Source: Rhodovulum marinum
Lineage (GTDB): Bacteria; Pseudomonadota; Alphaproteobacteria; Rhodobacterales; Rhodobacteraceae
Assembly: GCF_004343075.1 (NCBI RefSeq)
Contig: NZ_SLXP01000013.1
Location: forward strand, 1 to 64,000
Length of the DNA: 64,000 nucleotides
Reading direction: 5' to 3'
The translations under genes were made by a program, and so were the position numbers. Position 1 is the stretch's first letter. The number at the start of each line of letters is the position of its first letter. Positions 29,036 through 37,065 of the stretch are shown piece after piece. The notes beneath the pieces were generated by a model that did not search any database, had not been told where the DNA came from, and was given only the letters and a program-made list of their open reading frames with translations.

Positions 29036-30046
29036 ATGCGTCTGCAAATCGGCCTCACCGCTGTTGCCATTTTTCTGGCCGCAGGCGGCTACATCCTCTG
29101 GACACAGTCGCAGGATGACGGGTTGCCGGTCGATATCGCCTACGGCAACGGCCAGATCGAGGCCGTGCAGATCGATATCTCGTCCATGGTCGCCGGTCGG
29201 ATCGAGACGGTATCCGTGCGCGAGGGGGACATGGTCACGCCGGGTCAGGTCGTCTCGACGGTCGATGCCAAGATCATCGAGGCCCAACTGGCCCAGGCCA
29301 AGGCGCAGATCGCCGCCGCCGAGGCCGAGCGCGCCGCCGCCCAGGCGCAGATCGGCCAGATGGAGGCACTGCTGGCCCTCGCCCAGGAGGAGGAGGAGCG
29401 CAGCCGCGCCCTTGTCGCACGGGGCACCTCGCCGCAATCGAACCTCGACACGCTCAGCACCAATGTCGCCGTGGCCGAGGCCAATCTCAAGGCCGCGCGC
29501 GCCGCCCTTCTGGCCCATGAGCGCGCGGTTGACGCCGCGCGCGCTGCCGCAGATCAGATCGCGGCCAATCTCGAGGACACCGAGCTGACCGCCCCCACGG
29601 TCGGGCGCATCCTGTATCGTCTGGTCGAGCCGGGCGAGATCATCAGCGCGGGCGCGCGGGTGATGACCATGGTGGATCTGAGCGAAGTCTACCTTGAATT
29701 CTACCTGCCCGCGACGCAGGCGCACCGCCTTGCCATCGGGGATGAGGCCCGCATCAAGCTCGACGTCGTGGACGCCGTGGTGCCGGCCATCGTCACCTTC
29801 GTCTCGCCCGTATCGCAATTCACGCCGCGCACGGTCGAAACGGCGGACGAGCGTCAGAACCTCGTGTTCCGGGTCCGTGCCCGCGTGCCGCAGGAACTGG
29901 TCGAGGCCTATATCGACTACGTGCGCACCGGCATTCGCGGCGTGGCCTATGTGCGTCTTGCCCCCGAACCGGGGCAGGCCCCGTCCGACTGGCCCGCAGA
30001 GTTGCAGCTTGCCGATCTGTCCGACCTGCCCCTGCCACTGAACTGA
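29036..30046 (+). CDS. HlyD/YhiI-type membrane fusion protein
   Basis: The periplasmic adaptor of an ABC exporter, 336 residues. It starts with an N-terminal membrane anchor (LTAVAIFLAAGGYILW), then a lipoyl-like half (VAGRIETVSVREGDMV), a long alpha-helical hairpin (about residues 80-185, Ala/Glu-rich coiled coil), the second lipoyl half (LTAPTVGRILYRLVEPGE) and a beta-barrel domain. ATG 29036 follows AAGGAA. It is the first gene of a three-gene unit equivalent to E. coli yhiI-rbbA-yhhJ. Confidence 0.9.
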   Translation: MRLQIGLTAVAIFLAAGGYILWTQSQDDGLPVDIAYGNGQIEAVQIDISSMVAGRIETVSVREGDMVTPGQVVSTVDAKIIEAQLAQAKAQIAAAEAERAAAQAQIGQMEALLALAQEEEERSRALVARGTSPQSNLDTLSTNVAVAEANLKAARAALLAHERAVDAARAAADQIAANLEDTELTAPTVGRILYRLVEPGEIISAGARVMTMVDLSEVYLEFYLPATQAHRLAIGDEARIKLDVVDAVVPAIVTFVSPVSQFTPRTVETADERQNLVFRVRARVPQELVEAYIDYVRTGIRGVAYVRLAPEPGQAPSDWPAELQLADLSDLPLPLN

Positions 30047-30056
30047 GGGGCGTGCC

Positions 30057-32798
30057 ATGTCGGGCCAACCCATCGTCATCGCGCAGGGGCTGACCCAAAG
30101 CTACGGCGAGACCTTAGCTTTGTCTGACGTGTCGTTGCAGGTCCCGGCAGGCCGCATGGTCGGCCTGCTGGGGCCGGACGGGGTGGGGAAATCCACGCTG
30201 CTTGACCTGATCGCGGGCGCGCGGGTGATGCAGCAAGGGCAATTGCAGGTGCTGGGCGGCGACATGCGCGACGCGCGCCATCGCCGCCTTGCCGGGCCGC
30301 GCATCGCCTACATGCCGCAGGGGTTGGGGAAAAACCTCTATCACGCGCTGTCGGTGGCCGAGAATCTGGCCTTTTTCGGCACGCTGTTCGGGCTGGATCG
30401 CGCGGCGCGGCAGGCGCGCGCGGATCGGCTGACGCGGGCCACCGGGCTGCACCCGTTCATGGATCGCCCTGCCGGAAAACTTTCTGGCGGGATGAAGCAG
30501 AAGCTGGGCCTGTGCTGCTCGCTGCTGCATGATCCCGACCTGTTGATCCTGGACGAGCCGACAACCGGGGTCGATCCGCTGTCGCGGCGGCAGTTCTGGG
30601 ATCTGATCGACACCATCCGCGCCGACCGGCCCGGCATGTCGGTGCTGGTCTCGACCGCCTATATGGACGAGGCCGAGCGCTTTGACTGGCTGGTGGCGAT
30701 GGATGCCGGCCGCGTTCTGGCCACCGGCAGCCCGGGCGAGTTGAAGGCCAGCACCGGCGCGCCCGATATCGAACGCGCCTTCGTGCAGTTGCTGCCCGAG
30801 GATAAGCGCGGCGACGGCACCACGCTGGAAATCCCGCCCTTGCGCGATGACGGGGCGGCCCCGGCCATCGCGGCGCGGGGTCTGACCAAACGGTTCGGTG
30901 ATTTCACCGCCGTCTCGGATGTCAGTTTCGACATCCGACCGGGCGAGATCTTCGGCTTTCTCGGCTCGAATGGCTGCGGCAAGACCACGACGATGAAGAT
31001 GCTGACCGGCCTGCTGCCCATTACCGAGGGCGAGGCCGACCTGTTCGGCAAGCCAGTGGATGCCAGCGACCTGTCGGCGCGCAAGCGCGTGGGCTTCATG
31101 AGCCAGGCGTTTTCGCTGTATGGCGAATTGACGGTGCGCCAGAACCTCGACCTGCATGCGCGCCTGTTCGAATTGCCCCGCGATCACGCGGCGGCCCGCA
31201 TCGACACGCTGGCGACCCGGTTCGACCTTGGCCCTTACATGGGCGCGCGGGCGGGCACCTTGCCGCTTGGCCTGCGTCAGCGCCTGTCGCTGGCGGTGGC
31301 CGTGCTGCACGAACCCGAAGTGCTGATCCTCGACGAGCCGACCTCGGGCGTGGACCCGGTGGCGCGCGACGAATTCTGGGATCTGCTGGTGGAGCTGTCG
31401 CGCGGTGACGGCGTGACGATCTTCATCTCGACCCATTTCATGAACGAGGCGATGCGCTGCGACCGCATCTCATTGATGCATGCGGGGCAGGTCATGGTGG
31501 TCGGCGCCCCCGATGACATCGCGGCCAACAGCCCCTCGGGCACCTTGGAAGAGGCGTTCGTGCAGCAGATCGAAGGCGCCATCGCCGCGCGCGCCACCGG
31601 CACCGCGCCAGACCTTGCACCGCCGCCATCGCCCGCCACGCCACACGCCGATGCAACCCCACGCCCGTCGCGGTTCAGCGCGACGCGCCTGTCGGCCATC
31701 GCGCTGCGCGAATGGCGCGAATTGATGCGCGACCCGATCCGGCTGGCCTTTGCGTTTTTCGGGTCGGTGTTTTTGACAATCGTCATCGCGCTGGGGATTT
31801 CGATGGATATCGAGGATATCACCATCGCCGCGCTGGATCAGGACCAGACCCCGGCCAGCCGCCAGTATCTACAGGCCTTCTACAGCTCGAACACCTTTCT
31901 CGAACAGCCCGAGATCCTGACCCGCGACGAGATGGTCACCCGCATGAGCGCGGGCGATCTGACCGTCGCGATCGAGATCCCGCCGGGCTTTGGCCGCGAC
32001 CTGCAACAGGGCCACGAGGTCAGCGTCTCGACCTGGCTGGACGGGGCCAACACGACGCGCGCCGGCACGATCGAGGCCTATGTCGAGGCCGCCCATTACG
32101 CCGCCCTCGAAGATGCCTATCGCCGCGCGGGCTATGACCCGGACGAACTGGCGACGTTCAACATCGAAAACCGCTATCGCTACAACCCCGCCTTTGAAAG
32201 CATCCGCGCCATCGGCCCGGCGGTGCCCGCGATCCTGCTGATGATGTTCCCCGCGATCCTGATGGCGCTGTCCGTGGCGCGCGAAAAGGAAATCGGGACC
32301 ATCACCAATTTCTACGTCACCCCCACCAGCCGGGTCGAGTTTCTGGTGGGCAAGCAACTTCCCTACGTTTTCATCACACTGATCAATGGCGTGACCCTGC
32401 TGGCGGTGGTCAGCCTCGGGCTGGGTGTCGCGTTGGAGGGCAGTCTTGCGGCGCTGGTCGTCGGCTCGCTGCTTTATGGCGCGGCGGTCACGTCCTATGG
32501 GCTGCTGATTTCCAGCGCGACGCGCACGCAGGTCGCCGCCATTTTCGCCGCCGCCATCTTGTCGATCATGCCCACGGTGCAGTTTTCCGGAATGATCCAA
32601 CCGATCTCGACCCTCGACGGGATCGGCCGGCTGATCGGCGAGGTCTGGCCCGCCAGCTATTTCATGCACCTGTCGGTGGGCGCCTACACCAAGGGGCTGA
32701 GTTTCGTCCAACTGCTGCCTGACATGCTGGCGCTGGCCGCGTTCATCCCCGTTTTCCTGATCCCCGCGCTGCTGTTGCTGCGCAAGCAGGAGCGCTAG
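30057..32798 (+). CDS. rbbA: RbbA-like double ABC ATPase / ABC-2 permease fusion
   Basis: A 913-residue protein, close to E. coli RbbA (about 911). Nucleotide-binding domain 1 has Walker A GPDGVGKST, signature LSGGMKQK and Walker B LLILDEPTTGVDP. Domain 2 has GSNGCGKTT, a degenerate signature LPLGLRQRLSL and LILDEPTSGVDP. The C-terminal ~370 residues form an ABC-2 permease with a first helix (LAFAFFGSVFLTIVIALG), a large outside loop and about five helices near the end. It starts 10 bp after the HlyD gene. It probably works with the HlyD protein and the next permease as an exporter; RbbA has also been reported to bind ribosomes in E. coli. Confidence 0.92.
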   Translation: MSGQPIVIAQGLTQSYGETLALSDVSLQVPAGRMVGLLGPDGVGKSTLLDLIAGARVMQQGQLQVLGGDMRDARHRRLAGPRIAYMPQGLGKNLYHALSVAENLAFFGTLFGLDRAARQARADRLTRATGLHPFMDRPAGKLSGGMKQKLGLCCSLLHDPDLLILDEPTTGVDPLSRRQFWDLIDTIRADRPGMSVLVSTAYMDEAERFDWLVAMDAGRVLATGSPGELKASTGAPDIERAFVQLLPEDKRGDGTTLEIPPLRDDGAAPAIAARGLTKRFGDFTAVSDVSFDIRPGEIFGFLGSNGCGKTTTMKMLTGLLPITEGEADLFGKPVDASDLSARKRVGFMSQAFSLYGELTVRQNLDLHARLFELPRDHAAARIDTLATRFDLGPYMGARAGTLPLGLRQRLSLAVAVLHEPEVLILDEPTSGVDPVARDEFWDLLVELSRGDGVTIFISTHFMNEAMRCDRISLMHAGQVMVVGAPDDIAANSPSGTLEEAFVQQIEGAIAARATGTAPDLAPPPSPATPHADATPRPSRFSATRLSAIALREWRELMRDPIRLAFAFFGSVFLTIVIALGISMDIEDITIAALDQDQTPASRQYLQAFYSSNTFLEQPEILTRDEMVTRMSAGDLTVAIEIPPGFGRDLQQGHEVSVSTWLDGANTTRAGTIEAYVEAAHYAALEDAYRRAGYDPDELATFNIENRYRYNPAFESIRAIGPAVPAILLMMFPAILMALSVAREKEIGTITNFYVTPTSRVEFLVGKQLPYVFITLINGVTLLAVVSLGLGVALEGSLAALVVGSLLYGAAVTSYGLLISSATRTQVAAIFAAAILSIMPTVQFSGMIQPISTLDGIGRLIGEVWPASYFMHLSVGAYTKGLSFVQLLPDMLALAAFIPVFLIPALLLLRKQER

Positions 32799-32801
32799 GC
32801 C

Positions 32802-33926
32802 ATGGGCGCGCTGAAACACATCTTCTGGCTAGGCACCAAGGAACTGCGCGCGGTGCTGGGCGATGCGATGATGGTGGGGCTGATCCTGTTCACCTTTACC
32901 GGCATGGTCTACATGCAGGCCACGGCGCTGCCGGAAAACGTCAACCACGCATCCATCGCCATCGTCGACGAAGACAACTCTTCGCTGTCGCGTCAGATCG
33001 CCAACGCGTTCTACCCGCCCTATTTCCAGACCCCTGTTCAGATCACGGCGGGCGAGGTCGACGCGGCGCTGGATGGGGGTGACATCCTGTTCGCACTCAG
33101 CATCCCCAATGGGTTCGAGGCCGACCTGCGCCGCGGCCATCAACCCGAGATCCAGCTCGATATCGACGCCACGGCGGTGATGCAGGCCGGGCTGGGCGAT
33201 GCCTATATCCAGAACATCGTGAATGACGAGGTGGCGCGCTATCTGTCGCGCGCCGACGCCGAGAGCGATCTGGCCATCGGCAACGAAATCCACCGCGCCT
33301 TCAACCCCAATGGCACGATGAGCTGGTTCAACGCGCTGACCGGCATCCTCGATTTCCTCAACATCATCATCATCATGCTGACCGGCGCGGCGCTGGTGCG
33401 CGAGCGCGAGCATGGCACGATCGAACACCTGATGGTCATGCCCCTGCACGCGGTCGAGATCGCGCTGGCCAAGATCTGGGCCAACGGACTGATCGTGCTG
33501 GTGGCCTTTGGCCTTTCGATGAGCGTGGTGGTCGAGGGCTGGCTGAACGTGCCGGTGGCAGGGTCACGCTGGATTCTGATGCTGGGGGCGACGCTCTACC
33601 TGTTCGCGGCCAGCGCCATCGGCATCCTGCTGGGCACGGTGGCGCGCAGCATGGCGCAGTTTGCACTGCTGGTGCTGTTGGTGGTGATCCCGATGATGCT
33701 GCTGTCCGGCGGCATCAGCCCGGTCGAAAGCCAGCCCGAGATGCTGCAACCGTTCACCGCGCTTCTGCCCTCGCGCCACTACATGGCGTTCTCGCAGGCG
33801 GTCGTGTTCCGCGGGGCAGGGCTGGACGTGGTGTGGCCCGACCTGCTGCGCATCGCCGGGATGGGGTTGGGCTTTCTGCTGTGCAGCTTGCTGGTGTTTC
33901 GCCGATCATTGAGTGCGGCAAGCTAA
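32802..33926 (+). CDS. ABC-2 permease, YhhJ-like
   Basis: A 374-residue inner-membrane permease with one N-terminal helix (GLILFTFTGMVYMQA), a large extracytoplasmic domain and five C-terminal helices, including the ABC-2 motif REREHGTIEHLMVMP. It starts 3 bp after the RbbA-like gene. It forms the second half of the transmembrane channel. Confidence 0.92.
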   Translation: MGALKHIFWLGTKELRAVLGDAMMVGLILFTFTGMVYMQATALPENVNHASIAIVDEDNSSLSRQIANAFYPPYFQTPVQITAGEVDAALDGGDILFALSIPNGFEADLRRGHQPEIQLDIDATAVMQAGLGDAYIQNIVNDEVARYLSRADAESDLAIGNEIHRAFNPNGTMSWFNALTGILDFLNIIIIMLTGAALVREREHGTIEHLMVMPLHAVEIALAKIWANGLIVLVAFGLSMSVVVEGWLNVPVAGSRWILMLGATLYLFAASAIGILLGTVARSMAQFALLVLLVVIPMMLLSGGISPVESQPEMLQPFTALLPSRHYMAFSQAVVFRGAGLDVVWPDLLRIAGMGLGFLLCSLLVFRRSLSAAS

Positions 33927-34011
33927 GCTCTCGGTCGAGCCTCGGCAGCTAGGCGCCTAGTGGTACCTGACGTCATGTCCGGCTCTCGTTACTCAAATAC
34001 AGTATCATAGG

Positions 34012-34046
34012 AAGCCGGCTGCGTGCATACAGGATACTGCCGGCTT
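34012..34046 (+). terminator. Hairpin, possible terminator of exporter operon
   Basis: Perfect 8-bp stem AAGCCGGC / GCCGGCTT (34012-34019 with 34039-34046), 19-nt loop, followed by TACTT. The large loop and weak T-run make it a moderate candidate. Confidence 0.4.
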
Positions 34047-34123
34047 TACTTCACTCGGTCACAAATATTCGGCCGCAAGGGCATGCCGCTTTTCCTTTCA
34101 ACGACACAGTGCTTCCCAGCCAA

Positions 34124-34144
34124 GACAGCTGACAGCTGACAGCT
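34124..34144. repeat. Three tandem copies of GACAGCT
   Basis: Three exact head-to-tail heptamers at 34124-34144. There is no nearby gene explanation; it may be a chance or slippage repeat, or a remnant of the replication region beside the rep gene. Confidence 0.6.
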
Positions 34145-34350
34145 CGACCAAGCGTCCAAAGGCCGCTCCGGTTGCGCATTGCGGTCATCCGTGTGACGCG
34201 CAGCGAACGACCGCTTCCCGCCCTGCGGGACTCGCATGTCAGCGAACCGGTATCATAATCGTCTGACGAAGGACGGCACGAGGACTGCCTCCGTTCAAGC
34301 TCATGTATCGTTGCGCTCCAGCAAATCGGCCAACGCCTCAATCATAGCTC

Positions 34351-35382
34351 GTGGTGTGCGATTTCGGCCCTCCGATCTTCGCACTCTATCCGTTCTTTTC
34401 CCTGTCCAAGACCCATCGCACGCGTCCCATCGAGTACGCGGTCGGGAGTGTCGAAATCCGCGTCGAGGCCGTGGCGGATCACGGAATGGCCACGATCTGG
34501 GATGCCGATATCCTGATCTGGGCCGCAAGCCAGATCGTCGAGGCGCGCGATTCCGGGCTGCGCACGTCGCGGCTCATGGCGGCGACGCCGCGTCAGATCC
34601 TCACCTTCATCCGCCGTGGCACCTCGGCCCGCGACTACGATCGATTGAAGGCCGCGCTGGACAGGTTGCAGTCGACGACGGTCTGCACGTCGATCCGCCA
34701 GCCCGCCGAAGGACGTCGTCACCGGTTCTCCTGGATCAACGAGTGGCAGGAGCAAACCGATGCCAGTGGCCGTCCAGACGGGATCGAGCTGATCGTGCCG
34801 GACTGGTTCTACCAGGCGGTGCTTGATGATGCGCTGATCCTCACGCTCGACCGGGCGTATTTCGACCTGACCGGAGGCCTCGATCGTTGGCTCTATCGGC
34901 TCGTGCGCAAGCATGCTGGTCGCCAGCGGGCCGGCTGGCAGTTCGAGTTCCGGCATCTCCACGTCAAATCCGGCAGCCTTGCACCGTTCAAGCGTTTCGC
35001 CTTCGACCTGCGGGATATCATCCGCCGACAGCCATTGCCGGGCTACCGCCTCGCCCTCGAAACCGACGCGCCGGGAGGCCCGCTGCTCGCCTTCGAGCCC
35101 TGTGGACAACCTGTGAATGGGCTCGTGCTATCGGGAACCCCGGGTATCGTGCTATCGGGAACCGGGCTATCGTGCTATCGGGAACCCAAACCGGGTCTAT
35201 CCCTTTCGAATGACAGCAGAAATCGCTCCCCTAACTTAGAGTCTAACGAAGAGTCTAACTCTTGTAGGGCCCGACCCGCTGGGGAAAACCGCGCCCGAAC
35301 CGGTTCTGGCCGCCCCGAAACAGGGTGCACAGAGGACACCCCCGGGCTGCCGCTCGGACCGTCGCGGGGACGCGGGACATGA
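34351..35382 (+). CDS. Replication initiator protein A (RepA/RPA family)
   Basis: A plasmid/ICE-type initiator that would bind its origin DNA. The body matches the RPA family of alphaproteobacterial mobile elements: PFFSLSKTHRTRPIEY, ATIWDADILIWAASQIVEA, LKAALDRLQSTTV, HRFSWINEW, WLYRLVRKHAGRQ. Family members usually have some 20-40 more residues before PFFSLSK; here the first ~14 residues look unrelated, so the N-terminus may be lost. The C-terminal region encodes repeated IVLSGT units from three 17-bp iteron-like repeats (35123-35186). The next gene starts inside its stop (ATGA). Confidence 0.85.
   Translation: MVCDFGPPIFALYPFFSLSKTHRTRPIEYAVGSVEIRVEAVADHGMATIWDADILIWAASQIVEARDSGLRTSRLMAATPRQILTFIRRGTSARDYDRLKAALDRLQSTTVCTSIRQPAEGRRHRFSWINEWQEQTDASGRPDGIELIVPDWFYQAVLDDALILTLDRAYFDLTGGLDRWLYRLVRKHAGRQRAGWQFEFRHLHVKSGSLAPFKRFAFDLRDIIRRQPLPGYRLALETDAPGGPLLAFEPCGQPVNGLVLSGTPGIVLSGTGLSCYREPKPGLSLSNDSRNRSPNLESNEESNSCRARPAGENRARTGSGRPETGCTEDTPGLPLGPSRGRGT
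35123..35186 (+). repeat. Three 17-bp iteron-like repeats in the rep gene
   Basis: TCGTGCTATCGGGAACC occurs exactly at 35123-35139, 35147-35163 and 35170-35186, i.e. at 24- and 23-bp periods, about two helical turns. Equal spacing on one face of the DNA is typical of initiator-binding iterons, and the host gene is the initiator itself. A role as origin or autoregulation site is inference. Confidence 0.65.
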
Positions 35383-35866
35383 CCCCGCATCGTCCCGACA
35401 AGGAGGCGCGCAAGGCGGCGCGCGATGACCGCCAGGCCGCGCTGACCGAGGTCGAGTTGACCTGGACGGAAGGGCGGGTCGAGCAGTGGATCCGTTTTGG
35501 CCATCCGGTCACCGAAGATCGCATTGATCATCACCGCCGCCGCTTCGGTTTCGCGCCGGGCGCCCTCTTCGGGGTCAATCGCTGGGCGGCCAACGCCTAT
35601 GGCACGGTTCTGTCGCGCTTTGACATCTTGCGAGCTTCGAAGCCCGGAACGCCCATGCAGACGCTGCCCTATCTGCGGCCCGGAGGGAATTTGCTGCTCT
35701 CCACCCATGGCTGGCCCAAGGTCGAACGCGTGTTGCAGTCCATCGACGCCATCGAGGCACTCGGCATCGACCCGGCGGATGCGGCCCCGGCGTATTGGCG
35801 ACACCTGCACAATCGCCTGGCCACCGCGCAACCGATCCATCCCTATACGCGTCTCCAGTACCGGGC
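35379..35866 (+). pseudogene. DUF2840 protein, 3' end replaced
   Basis: ATG 35379 overlaps the repA stop. The frame encodes about 162 residues of a DUF2840 protein (EQWIRFGHPVTEDRIDHHRR, then FGVNRWAANAYGT and QTLPYLRPGGNLLLS), a small protein of unknown function regularly found beside RepA in integrative conjugative elements. Near 35866 the sequence changes to lytic transglycosylase DNA in another frame. The open frame continues as unrelated sequence to 36374, so any product has a foreign tail. The usual parA and traF neighbours are absent. Confidence 0.75.
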
Positions 35867-36183
35867 CTGGGCGGCATGCTCGTTGCCTACAATGCGGGGC
35901 CGGGGCGCTACGACGCATACCTCTCCGAGGGTCGCCCGTTGCTCCCCGAGACCCGCGCCTATGTCGAGATGCTGGCTCCGCATCTGGACGGTCCGGCGCC
36001 GCTCCCGAGCGGGTCGGCCGTCTCAGACTGGCGCGAGACGGCCCTCTTCACCGACAGATCGGAGGCGCATCCACCGCACAATGGTGGCAGCCCGGGTGCA
36101 GATCTACCGCCCCGCGAAACGGCCCATCCGCCACCAATCCCGGCATTTTCGTTGTCCGGGCCGGCGCGGAGACGCGGCCATGA
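35867..36183 (+). pseudogene. Lytic transglycosylase remnant (conjugation-type)
   Basis: In frame 2 the sequence LGGMLVAYNAGPGRYDAYL, followed by LLPETRAYVEMLAP, is the C-terminal part of the lytic transglycosylase found in mating-pair gene sets. The N-terminal domain with the catalytic Glu is missing. The last part shifts frame, since GIFVVRAGAETRP ends in frame 1 at 36183. It is fused directly to the DUF2840 gene by a deletion. Confidence 0.72.
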
Positions 36184-36800
36184 ACGCGATCGTAGTTCTG
36201 CGCGTGCTGGCGGGCCGTTTCGTAGCGGCGGTGGAAGGGCGTGCCGGGGAAGCGTGCGGGAAGGGAAATGGGCAAGATAAAAGCACCTGCCACGAATGCC
36301 GCAAGTCCCTAACGGGACTAGCGTTTTCGCGTGCATGGCTTTCGGTCGTGTGCAGGTTTACAGCATTTTTGTAGTGTTTTCAGACCACTGGCATGCACAC
36401 CGCGGAATCGTGCTCTTGGCGGCTGCTTGGTTGAAGAGGCAACATCGCCGGGCATTGGAAGGGGACATCTCGCGCTCAACAATGGGAGCGCGAGATAAAA
36501 GAGGTGCCGCACGGACACCTCAAATTGCTGTTTTTCGCAGAGATTTTCCGCCGCAGTCCCACGCGTATTGGAGCAGCAACCGCGCCAAGGCATTGACCTT
36601 AAATCTATTTCTGCGCGGCACAACGCCGATTCCACGAGAATGCGCGACTACCCCAACCCAGCCAGAACACCGATCAGCAACGCCACACCCGCCACCCGCC
36701 TGTCATTCCCCGCCATAGGCCTATTCCGCCGGTTCTCGGCTTCGTTCCTCCCTTCCTTTCCGGCATCCTCGGGGCATCCAAAACCTCGACCGATCGTCCG
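36184..36800. other. Non-coding stretch before the AlpA-like gene
   Basis: About 620 bp with uneven base composition and no convincing gene. It holds a small perfect hairpin AGTCCC-TAAC-GGGACT (36304-36319) and a strong 11-bp stem at 36467-36496. Other open frames are short and feature-free. It is probably degraded ICE sequence, possibly with control sites for the excision genes. Confidence 0.45.
36467..36496. repeat. Perfect 11-bp inverted repeat
   Basis: ATCTCGCGCTC (36467-36477) and GAGCGCGAGAT (36486-36496) form a perfect stem with an 8-nt loop. AAAA follows on the plus strand, with no T-tract in either direction, so it is more likely a protein-binding site or replication/transfer structure than a terminator. 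Confidence 0.6.
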
Positions 36801-37040
36801 ATGCCCAAGCGCCCCGCCATCCTGCCGCCCACCCTCGCGCCTCGCGGTCTCTCGCGGACCGAGGCAGCGGCCTATATCGGGGTCTCGCCCACGCTCTTCG
36901 ATCACCTGGTCCGCGACCGACGCATGCCGCCGCCCAAGCGGATCAATGCCCGCACCGTCTGGGACCGGAAAAAACTTGACCGGGCGTTCGAGCTGATCCC
37001 TGATGGGGATCACTCCGACCACAATCCCTGGGACGACTGA
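36801..37040 (+). CDS. AlpA/MerR-like helix-turn-helix protein (excisionase-like)
   Basis: A 79-residue DNA-binding protein with the HTH motif LSRTEAAAYIGVSPTLFDHLV and a basic wing (RRMPPPKRINARTVWD). Small proteins of this type directly upstream of a phage-like integrase usually serve as excisionase or integrase activator. It is 25 bp upstream of the integrase on the same strand. ATG 36801 lacks a strong ribosome site. Confidence 0.78.
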   Translation: MPKRPAILPPTLAPRGLSRTEAAAYIGVSPTLFDHLVRDRRMPPPKRINARTVWDRKKLDRAFELIPDGDHSDHNPWDD

Positions 37041-37065
37041 CGGCTGACGAAAGGCAGCGCGTGCC

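Larger units (their letters stand above)
33927..34350. other. Intergenic region between exporter operon and rep gene
   Basis: About 420 bp with lower GC than its surroundings. It contains a hairpin at 34012-34046 and a GACAGCT triplet repeat at 34124-34144, but no credible gene. The start of a typical RepA coding sequence would lie at its right end but is not recognisable, which suggests a recombination joint. Confidence 0.45.

Noticed and set aside
28673-30079. 468-residue minus-strand frame over the HlyD gene
   Set aside because: Only the end near 28730-28937 is real transposase remnant; the rest is antisense shadow of the HlyD gene.
36296-36718. 140-residue frame in the stretch before the AlpA-like gene
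   Set aside because: No ribosome site, no hydrophobic or domain pattern, and overlaps the strong inverted repeat.
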